From the NCBI GenBank assembly GCA_049999765.1, contig JBNGIQ010007204.1, forward strand, positions 40,935 through 96,358: DNA of 55,424 bases. Direction: 5' to 3'. Each line of letters begins with the position of its first letter. Positions within the stretch are counted from its first letter, which is position 1. The translations under genes were made by a program, and so were the position numbers. The notes below the pieces were generated by a model. The model was not told the DNA's origin. It was given only the letters and a program-made list of their open reading frames with translations, and made no database searches. The DNA comes from Phaeoceros laevis. Taxonomy: Eukaryota > Anthocerotophyta > Anthocerotopsida > Notothyladales. This document shows, piece after piece, positions 41,808 to 53,432 of the stretch.

Positions 41808-43593
41808 GCTAACGCGTTCTACGCGTTCTAATAAACATCACATCACATCACACTACTCAACTTCCTAAATGAATACACTAAATTCAAATGTTTGAGTCGT
41901 CAATATTTAACAAGATAAGGACAAAGGTTATTACGTTGAACATATCGCATGCCAACCATAGCTAAACCATCCTCTCACCTTAGAAAGAAATGGTGGCTAC
42001 CCTAGTTCAACCTGGGAGCCGAGCAGAATGGGTGACCGGCGGCATATTATTTCTCGGAATAAACTTTATTGTACCCGTTCGCATGCGGGTGCTTATCCAA
42101 GGCAGGGGGGATCCTATATGGAACCGTCTAACCTCCTCAAATAAACATCACACACATCACACACTATTGCTTTGAATGATGCAAGGGCCTGGGCTGCTTG
42201 ACACAAACTGTGAGCTCTGGAAGTCACACTTACGATGATGTAAGTACCCACAAGCACACTCTGAGTTCTCCTTGGCACATGTTGCCTTTGGGACTCGGAT
42301 GAGGACTGGAATCTTTGGCACGAGTTGCCCCTGATGCCAAGCCTCATGTCGCTGTGTGGAAGACTTCATATTCTCTTTGCCTACATGAAAGGTTTTTTCG
42401 TACAAGAATCTTGCAGGAGCCAGGTCTACCAACATAGTTGCTAGAAACCTGGTCGATGATGGCCCTTTGGTACTGATGAAGGGGGGCTGGAGGTTTGCTC
42501 TCACCCAGCAAATGCCTGCTTGATGCTTTGCTGCTGCTGGAGAAGTTTGGTTAGCTTTTTCCAGTTGTCAGCCCTGTACGCATGATAGTTAGTTTCCTTT
42601 GATTACTGTTTAGAATAGGACGATAGCAATTGTGCTATCAACACATACCAATAAGGCTCGGTCTAGTGGCAGCTTGGATTGTTCCAACGCTTGCTGCAGC
42701 CCTTACGCCTGACATTTTGATAAGTTACCGCCTCCTACCTGCTTTTTTGGATGTTCCAAAAACAGTCTGGTTTAGTAAAAGCTCATTTTTCAGCAAAAGT
42801 TGTTCGCACTTGTCCTCCAGTTACCTTTGCCGTCCTCGTATTACGTTTAATTCTTGGGCCTTTAGCACCTGGACTCGGCTGCTGTATACCTTGCACGCAA
42901 CCTTGTCCATACTGCTGTTTAAAAGGACGATGCCGAATACATGATGTCTGCAGCCTCTTGCACGCGACAAGTACTTGCAGCAACCATGGGTCCCATCCCC
43001 TGCTGCTCCTCGAACACTCTGGACAGGTGTCCATGACTGAATAAACAGTCATGATTCGACATTCTGTGTTCCCTTTAAAAATGGTTGTCGTTGTTCTCCT
43101 TCGCTGGCCTCGAAATGGTCATGCTTGTTTTTCACAATGACAGGACCCGGTTAACGGGCAATGTATCCGTACATTACATTCTGGTTTTTTCAAACCATAT
43201 GTATGTATGCACTAGGAACACACAACAGCACCAGGTTTGGGTCATGATTCATGTTGTTAACCAAGTTGTAGTTTGTTCAGCATGCTAGGGCTAGGGTTGT
43301 GGTTAATCAACGTAGGGAGGAGTTTGAAGTTTGTGAAAAGAACCAGGGCCGCAACTAACTACAAGCTGCTCAAATTATTTTTTAGAACTTGTGTTGTCAA
43401 TCGCAGTTTTGGAACACTATAGATTGTGTGCTCAAGGTTATGACCCTTATGTATCAAGACTTGCGCATCTTTGATGAATGAACGAATGAAGGAATTGAAG
43501 TATACCGCATATTGAAGTATACTGATGAATGAATGAATTGAAGAATTGATGACAAGTCCGAGGTTCGTAGGGAAGTATGGCCTCGGATGACCT
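41808..43593. other. No supported gene; repeat-rich flank
   Basis: It begins with the probable element B target duplication GCTAA. An ACGCGTTCT doublet and CACATCACATCACAC microsatellite follow. A 115-aa minus frame (42157-42504) and a 104-aa plus frame (42630-42944) have no recognisable motif. TAACCTCCTCAAATA at 42129-42143 is the left arm of an inverted repeat whose right arm is at 44373-44387. Confidence 0.45.
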
Positions 43594-44523
43594 TTTTAAT
43601 AGTTGTCCAGCAAAATATTTTGAGCATCACAACTGATCCTACTAGTAAGCAACAATATGAAGAGGTTCTCGAGCTTATGAAATCGAGGTGGAATTTTATG
43701 TGTAAGAATACTCATGCAGTTGCTTATATCCTCAATCTTGTATAAGAGATTTCAATATTAATTGTGAGGCAACATTCCAACCCAACTATTGTTAGTGGAC
43801 GGAAAAAATACTTGACGATGATACATGGTGAGACAACCAAAGGTAAGTATGCTTGGAACCATGCTATCTTTTTTGTGCTCAAGACATAAATGACATGGCT
43901 TTTCGCTAATTCAGGTTTTGTTGTTGTACATGTGCAGCAGGTGTGGAGCGAATGCAAACTCTAAATGAGTAGCACGAGAAGTTTCAACTTGCACTAGATT
44001 CATTTGGCACAAGTCTTGCAGCAGCTAATAGATCCAAATTGTTACGCAGAAGATGGTGGGAGTCACATGGAGAATGTACACCCATGCTACAGAAGCTTGC
44101 AATTCGGTTTTTGGGGCAAGCAGCTAGCAACAATGCAAGTTAACGCAATTGGGCCTTTCATGAATAGCTCAAAACAAAGAAAAGAAATAGACTATTTTCC
44201 TTGACTGCTAAGAAACTGGTCTTTGTGGCATCTAACATCCAAATGGCTAGATGCTTGCAGATATTTTACTCTATCCCTGACAAATCTTCTAGTACCTATA
44301 CCGAGGGGATCCTGGAGCTCCTACGCCAAGTTCACAAGAAAACTTGCATGTGGTTTGTGTGTGTGTGTGATGTATTTGAGGAGGTTAGCGGTCCCATCAG
44401 GGTCCCCCCCTTGCCCATGTGGTGGTGGCCATGGATAAAAATGAGGATGAGGATGGGAATGAGGTGTTACAAGAGTACTTACACGATGAAGATTGTGATG
44501 CATCAATTTCTGCTTGTGAATGA
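43594..44523 (+). pseudogene. hAT-family transposase C-terminal remnant
   Basis: From about 43600 the translation reads TTDPTSKQQYEEVLELMKSR, then WNFMCKNTHAVAYILNL, matching the hAT region where an Arg-Trp is followed by His-Ala-Ala-Tyr-Leu-Asn. A decayed stretch with intron-like sequence follows. From about 43990: FGTSLAAANRS, RRWWESHGECTPMLQKLAIR, KTKKRNRL, LTAKKLVFVASNIQ. This is the C-terminal dimerisation domain: paired Trp, P-x-LQKLAIR, then KKRNRL. An acidic tail (DKNEDEDGNEVLQ) ends at the stop about 44521. Stops interrupt the dimerisation domain near 44146 and 44166, and about 190 bp separates it from the tail. The N-terminal BED finger and catalytic core are not found. Confidence 0.75.
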
Positions 44524-45979
44524 ATGAATGAATTCCAGTATAGTGATGATTGTGATGATAAAGCTTGTGATGATAAAGCTTGTGATGATGATGAAGGTTA
44601 GTAGCTAGTACTGTTGTTTGGTAGGCGTGATGTCTTGCAGCTTGTGTGCCAGTTTTTTCTTATGCATTGGATAAAGATGGAATCATTTCTCAAGGAGGAT
44701 CGTATGTAAGTGTCACGATGCATCAATGTTCCTGGACAAACTTTTAATTTGACAGTTTATATCAATTTAGTGTTCTTAAGACAACTAGATTGGCAAGTAG
44801 ACAATTTTATTCCGTGAATGTATTTATCTTTTGCAATTAATGTTTATGTTGGAACCATGTTTTGGAATCATTGTGCCTGAACTAATTGCTTCTGGTATGG
44901 GCTCGGTCTCCTTGAATTGAAACAGCTACGTATTGCTACTGAAATTGGAGAGCCTTGGCATGCCAAATAGCTGACAAGGACTAGCCACACTTTGTGACAA
45001 GCTCTCTAAAAGTGCTAAGAGTCTGTCACAATTTGGACTGGTACCATCCCCACTGTCCTTAATAAGATGCTTGCTAAAGGATTGTTTTTAATATGATGCT
45101 TGCTAAAGGACAAGTAATTTGAGCTCATGCAGTTCTCAGTGTTTCTGTGCTAGCATTCAAGGCCACAGATGTAGCACATACATGTATGTATGAGAGGCTG
45201 CACGACAGCCTGGGGATCACTTTTGGTAGGGACTAGCAAAGCAAATGCGCTGCGTTAAAATGCTTCGTCATGTATCAGACGTCTTTATGATGACTTTACA
45301 ATGGCACTGCAACAGTCTGACTTTTCTTGCTTGTAGGATACGTTCTTGGAACTTAATATGTGAGGACTGGAGGCTACTGGTTCTTAGAAGCTGAACTACC
45401 TGAACTACAACAACCCTAACTCAACTTTTTGAAGAGTGCAGTGGGCAACGGTGCGTGAGCTGAATCATTTCTTGGAATGCTAGATCACTGGCTCAGTTCC
45501 TTATGGCTTTTGCCTACGTGTTTGTCAGGGCCATGAGATGAAAGTACTTGCCTAAAGAATCTAGTGCTTTGTGGAAGATCAAGGTACTTGCACATGTTGA
45601 AATTAATGGAAGAGGATCCAACCTTTTAAAGATCTAAAGACTACAACGTTCATGTCAACTTGTTATGACCATCTATCTTTTGAATGAATGAATGAATTCC
45701 AGTATACTGTCCTTCATATCTTTTAGCCAGGCACTGGTGCTCTTGGCATGTTGCAGTTTAACATTCTGGCAAGCTGCGGCCCAAAACAGTCATACCAGCT
45801 ATGGGCGGAACTGGCCACTAACACCACACGTTCATCTCGGCTCCCACAACGGTTGCCAGATCCGTTCAGGCTAGCCTACGCACTCGGATTCGAGTTGCTC
45901 CCTTCGCTTCGCATCATTTGCACGCACAAAGAGTCGAATGAGCTTGCAATTTGCTAGCTTTTAAGAACTTAATAAGAAA
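44524..45979. other. No gene; low-complexity and short repeats
   Basis: (TGAA)n followed by TTCCAGTATA appears at about 44517-44541 and again at 45681-45706. AAGCTTGTGATGAT is repeated at about 44562-44590. AGATGCTTGCTAAAGGA is doubled at about 45065-45110. No coding frame is supported. Confidence 0.5.
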
Positions 45980-46248
45980 CTAGTGTAGAACCCGTCGACA
46001 ACAATCACCGGTCCCTCCACCCATCCCAAGTTAGAGATATAAACAATTTAAACCAAAAATTTTCATGTATTGGAGTAGGCCATGTGGTTAGGTTTATTGA
46101 GTGAGAAGGGTAGGTTTGGGGTTCAACTCCCAGAACTGCCTATTTTTACCCCGCGCGCGCTCTCTCTAGCGCTCTGCTCGCGCGACATCTGCCCATCCAT
46201 CCCACACAATTTAAACCATTTAAACACTCTCTCTGTCCCTAGTGTAGA
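45980..46248 (+). mobile_element. Possible tRNA-derived SINE
   Basis: Flanked by the 10-bp direct repeat CTAGTGTAGA at 45980-45989 and 46239-46248. Inside, GTGGTTAGGTTTATTGAG near 46084 resembles a Pol III A box, and GGTTCAACTCC at 46120-46130 matches the B box consensus well. The spacing of about 37 bp is normal. The sequence after the boxes is GC-rich with CTCT repeats. A proper tRNA cloverleaf is not formed. The A box is weak, and the direct repeats could be chance. Confidence 0.4.
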
Positions 46249-46948
46249 GAGAATGTCCTTTTTTTTATAATATAAGATAATTAGTCTATTTACTATAAGT
46301 AAATAATGTATAACTATAATAAAATATGCCGAGTCCGAAGCGCCACAGAATAAGATGCAATATTCTTAGGCTTCTTACGTCTCTTTCCTGATTCCGCTTC
46401 TAAAAGATGCGGCTACTAAGTTCTGGTTAGTTGGTCCCCTTTTGGTAACGGGAGAAACATAGCGAAGTTTTTATCTTGAAACCAAAGTTTGCATGACCGG
46501 TGCTTCGGCACTAACTTCAGAAGTCTGGATCCTGCTACTCTCAAATGGCATCACCGCCATAGTCGCGGCCTCCAAGCAACCCATTGATCCATATATGGAA
46601 ATGCCAGCATCGTGAGAGTTTGCAAGAGTCCCATACATGTCAGACCAAGAACACCCCAAGCTTCTGCTATATACTTAAATTCACTGCAGGTGGGAAGGAG
46701 AGTTGTCTCAATATCATGCAGGTGAAATGGTCCTGTGACCGTGCAGCGAAGGTATGGATTCACTACCCTATGGAAGCGCGACACATCCTGAGCGCAAGGC
46801 TCGTCCTACTTGTCAGTGTTAGTTCTCAAAAGTTGTCTTCGAAACCCGCAGCCTTTAGAGTTTCTCATAGCCATGACAACCTGCTGAGAGCTAGAACCGT
46901 GCAATTTGGGCATAAAACATAGTACGTTGTGACAAACCAATCCAACCC
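46249..46948. other. No supported gene
   Basis: AT-rich at the start with a T8-run. A 112-aa plus frame (46584-46922) and 76-77-aa minus frames overlap. A CTGCAG acceptor-like site at about 46688 might start an exon leading to the small frame at 46949. Confidence 0.35.
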
Positions 46949-47122
46949 ATGAAGAACGCAGATACAACAAGGGCACCTGACCTCGCATCCAAACTTGCGG
47001 AGATGGAAGCTGCAATAAAAGATACAATTCAGACCATGCAGAGCAACATGTACTCAGACTCTTCTGCCGGATCTCATGGAGTGCTAGCAGGATCAAAAAG
47101 CGAAGCAGCAGAAATACTGTAG
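46949..47122 (+). CDS. Small ORF, helical and acidic, unknown
   Basis: A 57-aa frame from ATG to TAG with good amphipathic helix character: DLASKLAEMEAAIKDTIQTM, then a Ser/Gly/Ala-rich tail ending KSEAAEIL. The composition is far more protein-like than the overlapping frames, so it may be a terminal exon of a plus-strand gene. No family recognised, and no neighbouring exon can be placed with confidence. Confidence 0.3.
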   Translation: MKNADTTRAPDLASKLAEMEAAIKDTIQTMQSNMYSDSSAGSHGVLAGSKSEAAEIL

Positions 47123-47516
47123 CATTTATAAGGCACATACGCATTTGTAACAGGCACATACACAGTCACACGACTATAATGAAATTCATGTTGTACCTCC
47201 ATAACAATGCACAATGCACTTTCGTACCTTCAGTATCGCACTGTTTTCTTCCTATGGAGAAGCTAGAAGTTATGAATCAGGCAGTTTAAAGTTTTAGTAT
47301 ACCAGACAGTTTAACTAGTGGCCAGATGAAGCAATACGAGGGCATGGGCATCTGCCAGACAGACTCATGGTAGCCATGAAGGGTGCTAGACTAATCGGGG
47401 TTGCTTTGTAGCGAGTTGTCACGAGATCCCAACCCTGTGAAAGACATCTGATGTGCAGATAAGCGGTAAGAAACTTGCAACATCTCCTTTTGACTCCTTC
47501 CAGCGTCGAATGATTA

Positions 47517-47850
47517 TTGTACAGGAACTTAGAGGTACATTCATGGCAAATTGCTCATAACCACCACCCCCCCCCCCCCCNNNNNNNNNNNNNNNNNNNN
47601 NNNNNNNNNNNNNNNNNNNNNNNNNNNNNNNNNNNNNNNNNNNNNNNNNNNNNNNNNNNNNNNNNNNNNNNNNNNNNNNNAGAATCAGTGAAGCTATTGC
47701 AGCCACAAGAAATCGTGTTAAAGAAGTGGTGGGTGTTAGAGGTACATTCATGGCCAATTGATCATCCCCCCCCCAAGTCATCTTCTGCAGGAGAATCAGT
47801 GAAGCTATTGCAGCCACAAGAAATCGTGTTAAAGAAGTGGTGGGTGCAAC
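47517..47850. repeat. Tandem repeat of about 111 bp with poly-C, containing the second gap
   Basis: AGAATCAGTGAAGCTATTGC starts at 47681 and 47792. TTAGAGGTACATTCATGGC occurs at about 47529 and 47738, each followed by a C-run (14 C at 47567-47580 and 9 C at about 47766-47774). At least two and probably three units are present. The gap sits at the longest C-run. Confidence 0.85.
47581..47680. other. Assembly gap (100 N)
   Basis: Exactly 100 N inside a tandem repeat next to poly-C, a typical assembly break. The number of repeat units missing is unknown. Confidence 0.99.
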
Positions 47851-48192
47851 ATGAAATAGCAGCGAACCCTGCGAACTGGTCCTAGGGACAAGAGGTTGAT
47901 GGTTTTTTGGTATTGCTTGTGCTTCATGCCAGTTGCAGACCAGGTTAGAACAGCACTGGGGGCAGACTACATTCACATCGGGAGTGGCATGTGGGAACTT
48001 GTGCACAGTGATGGCAAACACTCCTCCCTTAGTTAAGAAAACAGGAAGATGCGACAACCGAACAAGCCAGTCGGATGCGGCCTGTGTCAATCAGGACACG
48101 ATGACTTTGACCAGTAAAGATTACGTAAAGGCAGCAAGAGACTACAAGGCATATCACCTACATACCTGGCAGTGTGTCGTGTGCAAGTGGAC
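47851..48192 (-). other. Probable 3' untranslated region of the FPA-like gene
   Basis: It lies just downstream of the stop on minus. No supported coding sequence; AATAAA is not evident close to the stop. Confidence 0.4.
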
Positions 48193-51100
48193 CTATCCTC
48201 GAGGCTTCTCCAGCTGCTGCATCTGCTGCAAAAGCGCAGCAGCCAACTCAAGTGTGGCCTGAAACCGTTTTTGCCTGTCTGTTTCCCCATCCCCATTTGA
48301 AACCTGACCAGACCCTGCTGGTAGTTCCGAAGGCGTCTCACTGGATTGACTCGCAGTTGCTTCCCATTGCTGCAATCCCTCTAGCGACTGCTGCTGAGCC
48401 GCAGGTGTCTGTTGATGGTGTTGGGCCCATTGAGCTTGTGAAACTGACACTACGACTGACTGTAGTGGCTGTGAAGTGTGCAGCTGCTGGGGCTGAACTT
48501 GAGAGGCACCTTGCGAATGTGAAGGTAAGGGCGGCAAAGAGGCGTTGACAGCTCCAGGTTGTTGCTGCTGAAAATGCTGATGGAGCAAATGTGCAGCCTG
48601 CTGTTGTGCTGGCTGCTGCTGCCTTTGTGTCAACAGTGCAGTCAACTGTGCCAACTGTTCCGCAGGTAACTGGGGAGCAACAGAGGCATGGAGTGGCCTC
48701 AACTGTGGTTGAATTCCATGCAGACCTGAGGCTGGAAATGCTTGACTCTGGACAGACGGAGGATTTTGCCCAGCAAGGCTGGTCCGAGTAGATGACTGCG
48801 AAGCAATCGGTTGCTGTAGAGGCGGGCTCTGCTGTGAAGGCTGTGACTGGGTATGCTGAGGCTGTGGCGGCTGCTGCTGCTGGGTTGGTCCTGAATGGAA
48901 TAAAGACACCTGCTCTGACATGGTCTGCATACCTGTTGAATGATGATTGAAGCCACCTTTAAGAGAGGCCTGATTTTGTTCTTGCTGAAAGTGATGCCAC
49001 CCCTGCAAAGGAGGGGTCTGCGGCGGCCTGAACGCTGGCAGAACAGCTATTGCTCCAGAGTTACTGGTTAGAAGACCTGCAGGGGCCCTCCCAAGGACAG
49101 CTCCACCTTGAGAAAACTGCACCGGGACATCTGACCCAGAAGCTGAATTTGAGTTCACAGAGGTAACCTGGCCTTGCTGTGGTAGCAAGGCAGTAAGTGA
49201 GGCGATGAGCTCAGGAGTCAGCCCTGCCGGAAGCTGCCCTGCTAGATTTGCAAGTTGAACTTGACTAAGCTGAGCACCGCTTGTTGATGGTAGAGAAGTC
49301 TGTCCAGATTGCTGTCCTTGCAGTAACGGCGGTGATGGCCCACGAAAACTAGGAGGATCCTGAATAGGACCATTCATCACTGAAGGTCCCAGCGCCTGAG
49401 AAAATTGCTGATGCAATGACAGCTGCAACGGTTGTAGTCCAGATGCCTGTTGCTGTTGCTGTTGCTGCTGCTGAGTGGATTGAGCCTGGCTAAAGACAAC
49501 TGGTGGCTGTTTGAGTACAACACCGAACAAACAATCATTACCTGGCACCTTGAGAACTCTCTCAGAAAACTCAGATGGCGGAACCAGGAAAAGAGTTGTT
49601 CCATCACTCAGTTTTGCAACGCCAGCTCTGTGTTTCTCGCCCAGGTAATGCATAAAATCCTGGTATGGTGGAACATCGGGGTCTGCTTCAGGAACAAAAA
49701 ATACAACTCCAAAATCACCTGCTTGGTACACATGCCTAGCTAGCATATCAAGATCCGTTCGTGCAGTACAATTAACCACATCGGGCCTGCCATGAAAAAA
49801 CGAAAAGTATTTTAGAGATAAAACCGAAGCAGGCGCAATTGCAGGGAGTCATCCTGCAGTTTACATTGCCTGCCTCCAACAAACAGAGAAAATAAACCAT
49901 TCAGCATTATGCAACCCCTACAAGACGCGCGCTACCACAATAACTTCGTTATGCTAGGCAGGACTAATTAACTTACACATTGACATCAATCCCTTTCCCA
50001 ACAGGGAAACAACGAGCGCGGCATACTGGTGTTCCACCCTTTGCAATTGTCCCGTGCCATCGCCAACCTTCGTTGACACTAAGTGAGCCAGATTCCTGGC
50101 CAAATGTCTCTCTCTTGCTGCCAGTGTGAAATCCACCATGACCAAGAGGATTTTGGGATATCAAACCCAGTGGCCTGGACCCATCAAAGTGGGATGGCAA
50201 GCGAGCCCGGGATCCCTGCATGGAGTAATCATCACCTACTAGTAAGGGCTGTCGTGCACCTCCATAATTTCCATTTCCTGCATCTGCACTAGATCCTAAA
50301 TTCACCCCTTCAATGCCTACAAACCGGCGCCCATCAAAGCTGTCAAGACTACCCGTTTCTCCTGAGGCACCAACAGAATACAATCCACCAATCCTAGGCC
50401 GCTTTTGGTCCCGTGGTACTAGATCTTCATCTGGTAAATCCCAAGTATCTTCAAAACTGTGTCGGACACTATGTCTCAGACCAGAACTAGAGACACCTGC
50501 ACGTCCACCGGCACTAGCAACTTGAAACTCCAGCTCATCCAAATTTAGCCTGGCATCTGCCACACCTCTACCCATGCCATGCCCATGACTTATGGCCAGT
50601 GCAGGACCCCCTGTCCTACCTGGAACAATTCCTCGTCCAGAAGCAGCACTGCTCGGCAACAATTCTGGCCTTAAACTGCTTAATCTCATGCTCGGACTGC
50701 TTGGTCTTACAGGGCTCCCAGCCCCAAGCCGGTCAGCACTTCCAATCGTAAAACGAGTAGGCCCCACACCCTTGACCAACGGTTCAGAATATCGTGTTAC
50801 TGAAGAGTCTGTATCTCTTGGGTTGTCCACAGGACCTATTTCACTCTTTGAGTAACGTATGTGGACACGAGGGTCATTGAAAAGCTTTCCCTCAAGACCA
50901 TCTTTTGCACGTGTTGCCTCTTCCACACTCCTAAACTGCACAAACGCATATGTACGGCCTGGGAAAGTTTTGATCCTTTCAATCTCCCCAAACTGAACGA
51001 AGGCTCTCCGAAGCCCATCCTCATCAACCTTTGCATACAAGGGGAATCCCACCCAGAGGACTTCACTAGGCTCCCCATCCTTGTCTTTACTTCCACTAGA

Positions 51101-52572
51101 TGTGGCTGACCCTAAGCCAATCCCTGACCCAGCCTAAAAGAAACATACAGTGCGTCAAATACACAGCTTGACTGACTTCAGGGAACATCACTTCGCCCCA
51201 GTGACAGTCACTTTCCTCGGGATCTGGTTTGTTTGGCCAGGTCACCCAGACCCCCCACATCCATCTCCTACCATCAGAATCCTTCTTACTTCCCAGTCAC
51301 AGCCAGGTTCAGGGTCACGACATGTCTAGACAAAACAAAGTGAAATAAAACACCAGGAATGGAGAACTACCCGATGCTCCCTTGATGCACTTCGCTCGTC
51401 TGCCTGATGTCGGTTACCAGACTGGCCAGACTCCTGCAAAATTACAAAAACACAGCTGGCAACTTACCGCAACTAACGAAACAAAAACAGAGAGCCGGAA
51501 AACAAGCGCAAAACCTTTATGCAAACCAGAAACTTATCTATTGCTTACTCGTTTTGGAGGCTGAGAGCGCCCGTAGTCAACTCGCAACTCCTCATCCCCA
51601 AGCCGTTTACGATTAAGTGCATCAACTGCAGCAACTGCATCTTCAAGCCTCGCATAGTCTACAAAGGCACAATTATGATCGCGCAATAATTCAGAGTCTT
51701 CAGCGTTCACAAACGCTCAAACTCACCCTCAATTTCTTCCTTGGAGGTTGATAGACCGGTCCCACCAACCCATAAATGCCTGCTTGGTTTGGCCTGGGAA
51801 ATTTGAAGAAAACTGATCAGTCCCTCCTGTCTATCGAGAGATGGCCAGTTCCGGGCTCAAATAGCTGTAATGCAAAGGCTACAACGCCTATGATCTTCAA
51901 AAAGCCCTACACTCCAAGTACTTCTTATACTGACACTACAAAGTCGTCGTATTCACAAACCAACGACTAGCTTACCCCCTTGGCGAACTCAATACGCATG
52001 GCCAGACCACCCAGGTTCACCCCTTGCAAACCATTTTTTGCATCGACGGCGTCCTCTTCTTTCCTGAAGTTGATAAAAGCGTAGTTCCTCTGAGAGTAAA
52101 CAGTTACGCTTTCAATCTCACCGTACTTCGAGAACTTTTCAGTCAGGACATCTTCTGAGATGTCCTGTGACACATTCCCAACCCATAGGTGCCTCGATGG
52201 AGGAGCCTCCTCGTCCTCTGACTTCTGTGCCGAATGACCGCGTGAAACAGATTGACTGTGATGCCGTCGATCATCCACGCGAGGACCATGGTCCACAGGA
52301 AATCCTCCTCTGAAGGGAGGCCCAGCCTAATTCGCCGACAAATAATACCGGACGTTCAGCAAACCAGTAGCATTGATTCACAACTATTTCTTCCTCCGTC
52401 CCTCTGCCTCGCAACCTGCCCGGACAACAAGCATAAAATTGGCAGAAAAACGAACCGGAAATGGTGGGGCACCCGGACGCCGGACTGAATAACTAGGCCC
52501 ACTTGAGCCCTCCGGCCGGAATTGCATTGCGGAAGCTGTGCTGGTGCTGAAGTCCTTCAGCAAAGCGGCCAA
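48193..52572 (-). CDS. FPA: FPA-like RNA-binding protein, three RRMs and SPOC domain
   Basis: A plant Spen-family nuclear protein. FPA in Arabidopsis controls poly(A)-site choice and transcription termination and so flowering time. Inferred exons: 52572-52456 (donor uncertain), 52326-51976 (RRM1: RHLWVGNVSQDISED, NYAFINF), 51793-51549 (RRM2: RHLWVGGTGLSTSKEE, DHNCAFVDYARLEDA), 51433-51371 (63 bp), 51133-49977 (RRM3: EVLWVGFPLYAKVDEDGLRR, GRTYAFVQF, then a disordered linker) and 49786-48193. The SPOC domain starts in exon 5 (GWRWHGTIAKGGTPVCRARC) and continues VVNCTARTDLDMLARH, MHYLGEKHRAGVAKL, LFLVPPSEFSERVLKVPG. A 400-residue Gln-rich tail follows. All junctions after exon 1 are GT-AG and phase 0 except exon 5/6, which is consistent. 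Exon 3 is one base short, breaking RRM2. The start is either Met 52572 or the Met 15 codons later (52527). Confidence 0.88.
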
Positions 52573-53309
52573 GAAGAGATGTCCTGAGGATTAGGATAGG
52601 ACAAGACCGTGTCTGCTTCGGACGAGCAAACACATGCCGCACTCATCTACCGGACAGCCCATCACGCACCCTAATAGTTTGGTTCAGCTATATCGCCGTG
52701 TTACTCCATTCGACCACCTGCGATAGAAGCCCTAACCCGGTCACCAAGTATGGGGCGAGACCTAAAAACGGGTAGTCAGGTGTGGTTGGCCGCATACCCC
52801 ATGCCCCATGCCATGTCCCTCCATGCTAGCCACCATCTCTCTTCGTCACCTCCCTCTAGCGTACGCATAGCTCTCGAAAGATACGGGCAACCTACTAGGA
52901 AGTTCGGAACTCGTCAATACTGTGGGTTTAATTGCTGGGGAGCTCGAGGCTGCCCGGCTATGGCCGGCGTGGCCTGGCTGCATCTCTTGGAGCTGCTTAG
53001 CACTCTTGGATGCATGCGCCCAATTCGGACTACGCGCTGTGCAGCCGCTAGAAAGAGGGCTCAGCTGCTTGTGCAGGAACGCCAGCTGATTCATGTTGGG
53101 TGTGGGCTGACTGCCTAATGCAACAGGGAGCTGGGCGGGCGGCCGTCGTCGAGGATGAATCTGGCGGGTGGCTGCCTAGCTCGAGTAGGCAGCCTGAACT
53201 GCTGGCGATCCGGAAATCCTTAAACCCCCAGGCATGGCTGAGAGCTTGGCCGTGTCTGATTAGTTGCAATGGAAGCCTGCAAGGCACAACTGTAGGAGGA
53301 TCCCGATGA
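52573..53309. other. Upstream region of the FPA-like gene
   Basis: It should contain the promoter and 5' leader of the minus-strand gene. Overlapping frames on both strands (for example 52750-53118) lack motifs. No TATA box stands out. Confidence 0.4.
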
Positions 53310-53432
53310 GGTTGGGGCTTCGCCTGGATGCTGGAGTTGCCCAGCTATAGCAAGTTTCCTTGGGGCTTTGCCTGGATGCTGGAGTTGCTCAGCTATAGCA
53401 AGTTTCCTTGGGGCTTTGCCTGGATGCTGTAG
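53310..53432 (+). repeat. 48-bp tandem repeat, about 2.5 copies
   Basis: TTGGGGCTTTGCCTGGATGC occurs at about 53313, 53361 and 53409 with a period of exactly 48 bp; the first two units continue with AGCTATAGCAAGTTTCC. Confidence 0.9.

Noticed and set aside
46081-46140. A tRNA gene
   Set aside because: It has a B box but no paired acceptor stem or anticodon arm. It is listed as a possible SINE instead.
52750-53118. 122-aa plus frame upstream of the FPA-like gene
   Set aside because: No motifs, and a minus frame of similar quality overlaps it in the presumed promoter.
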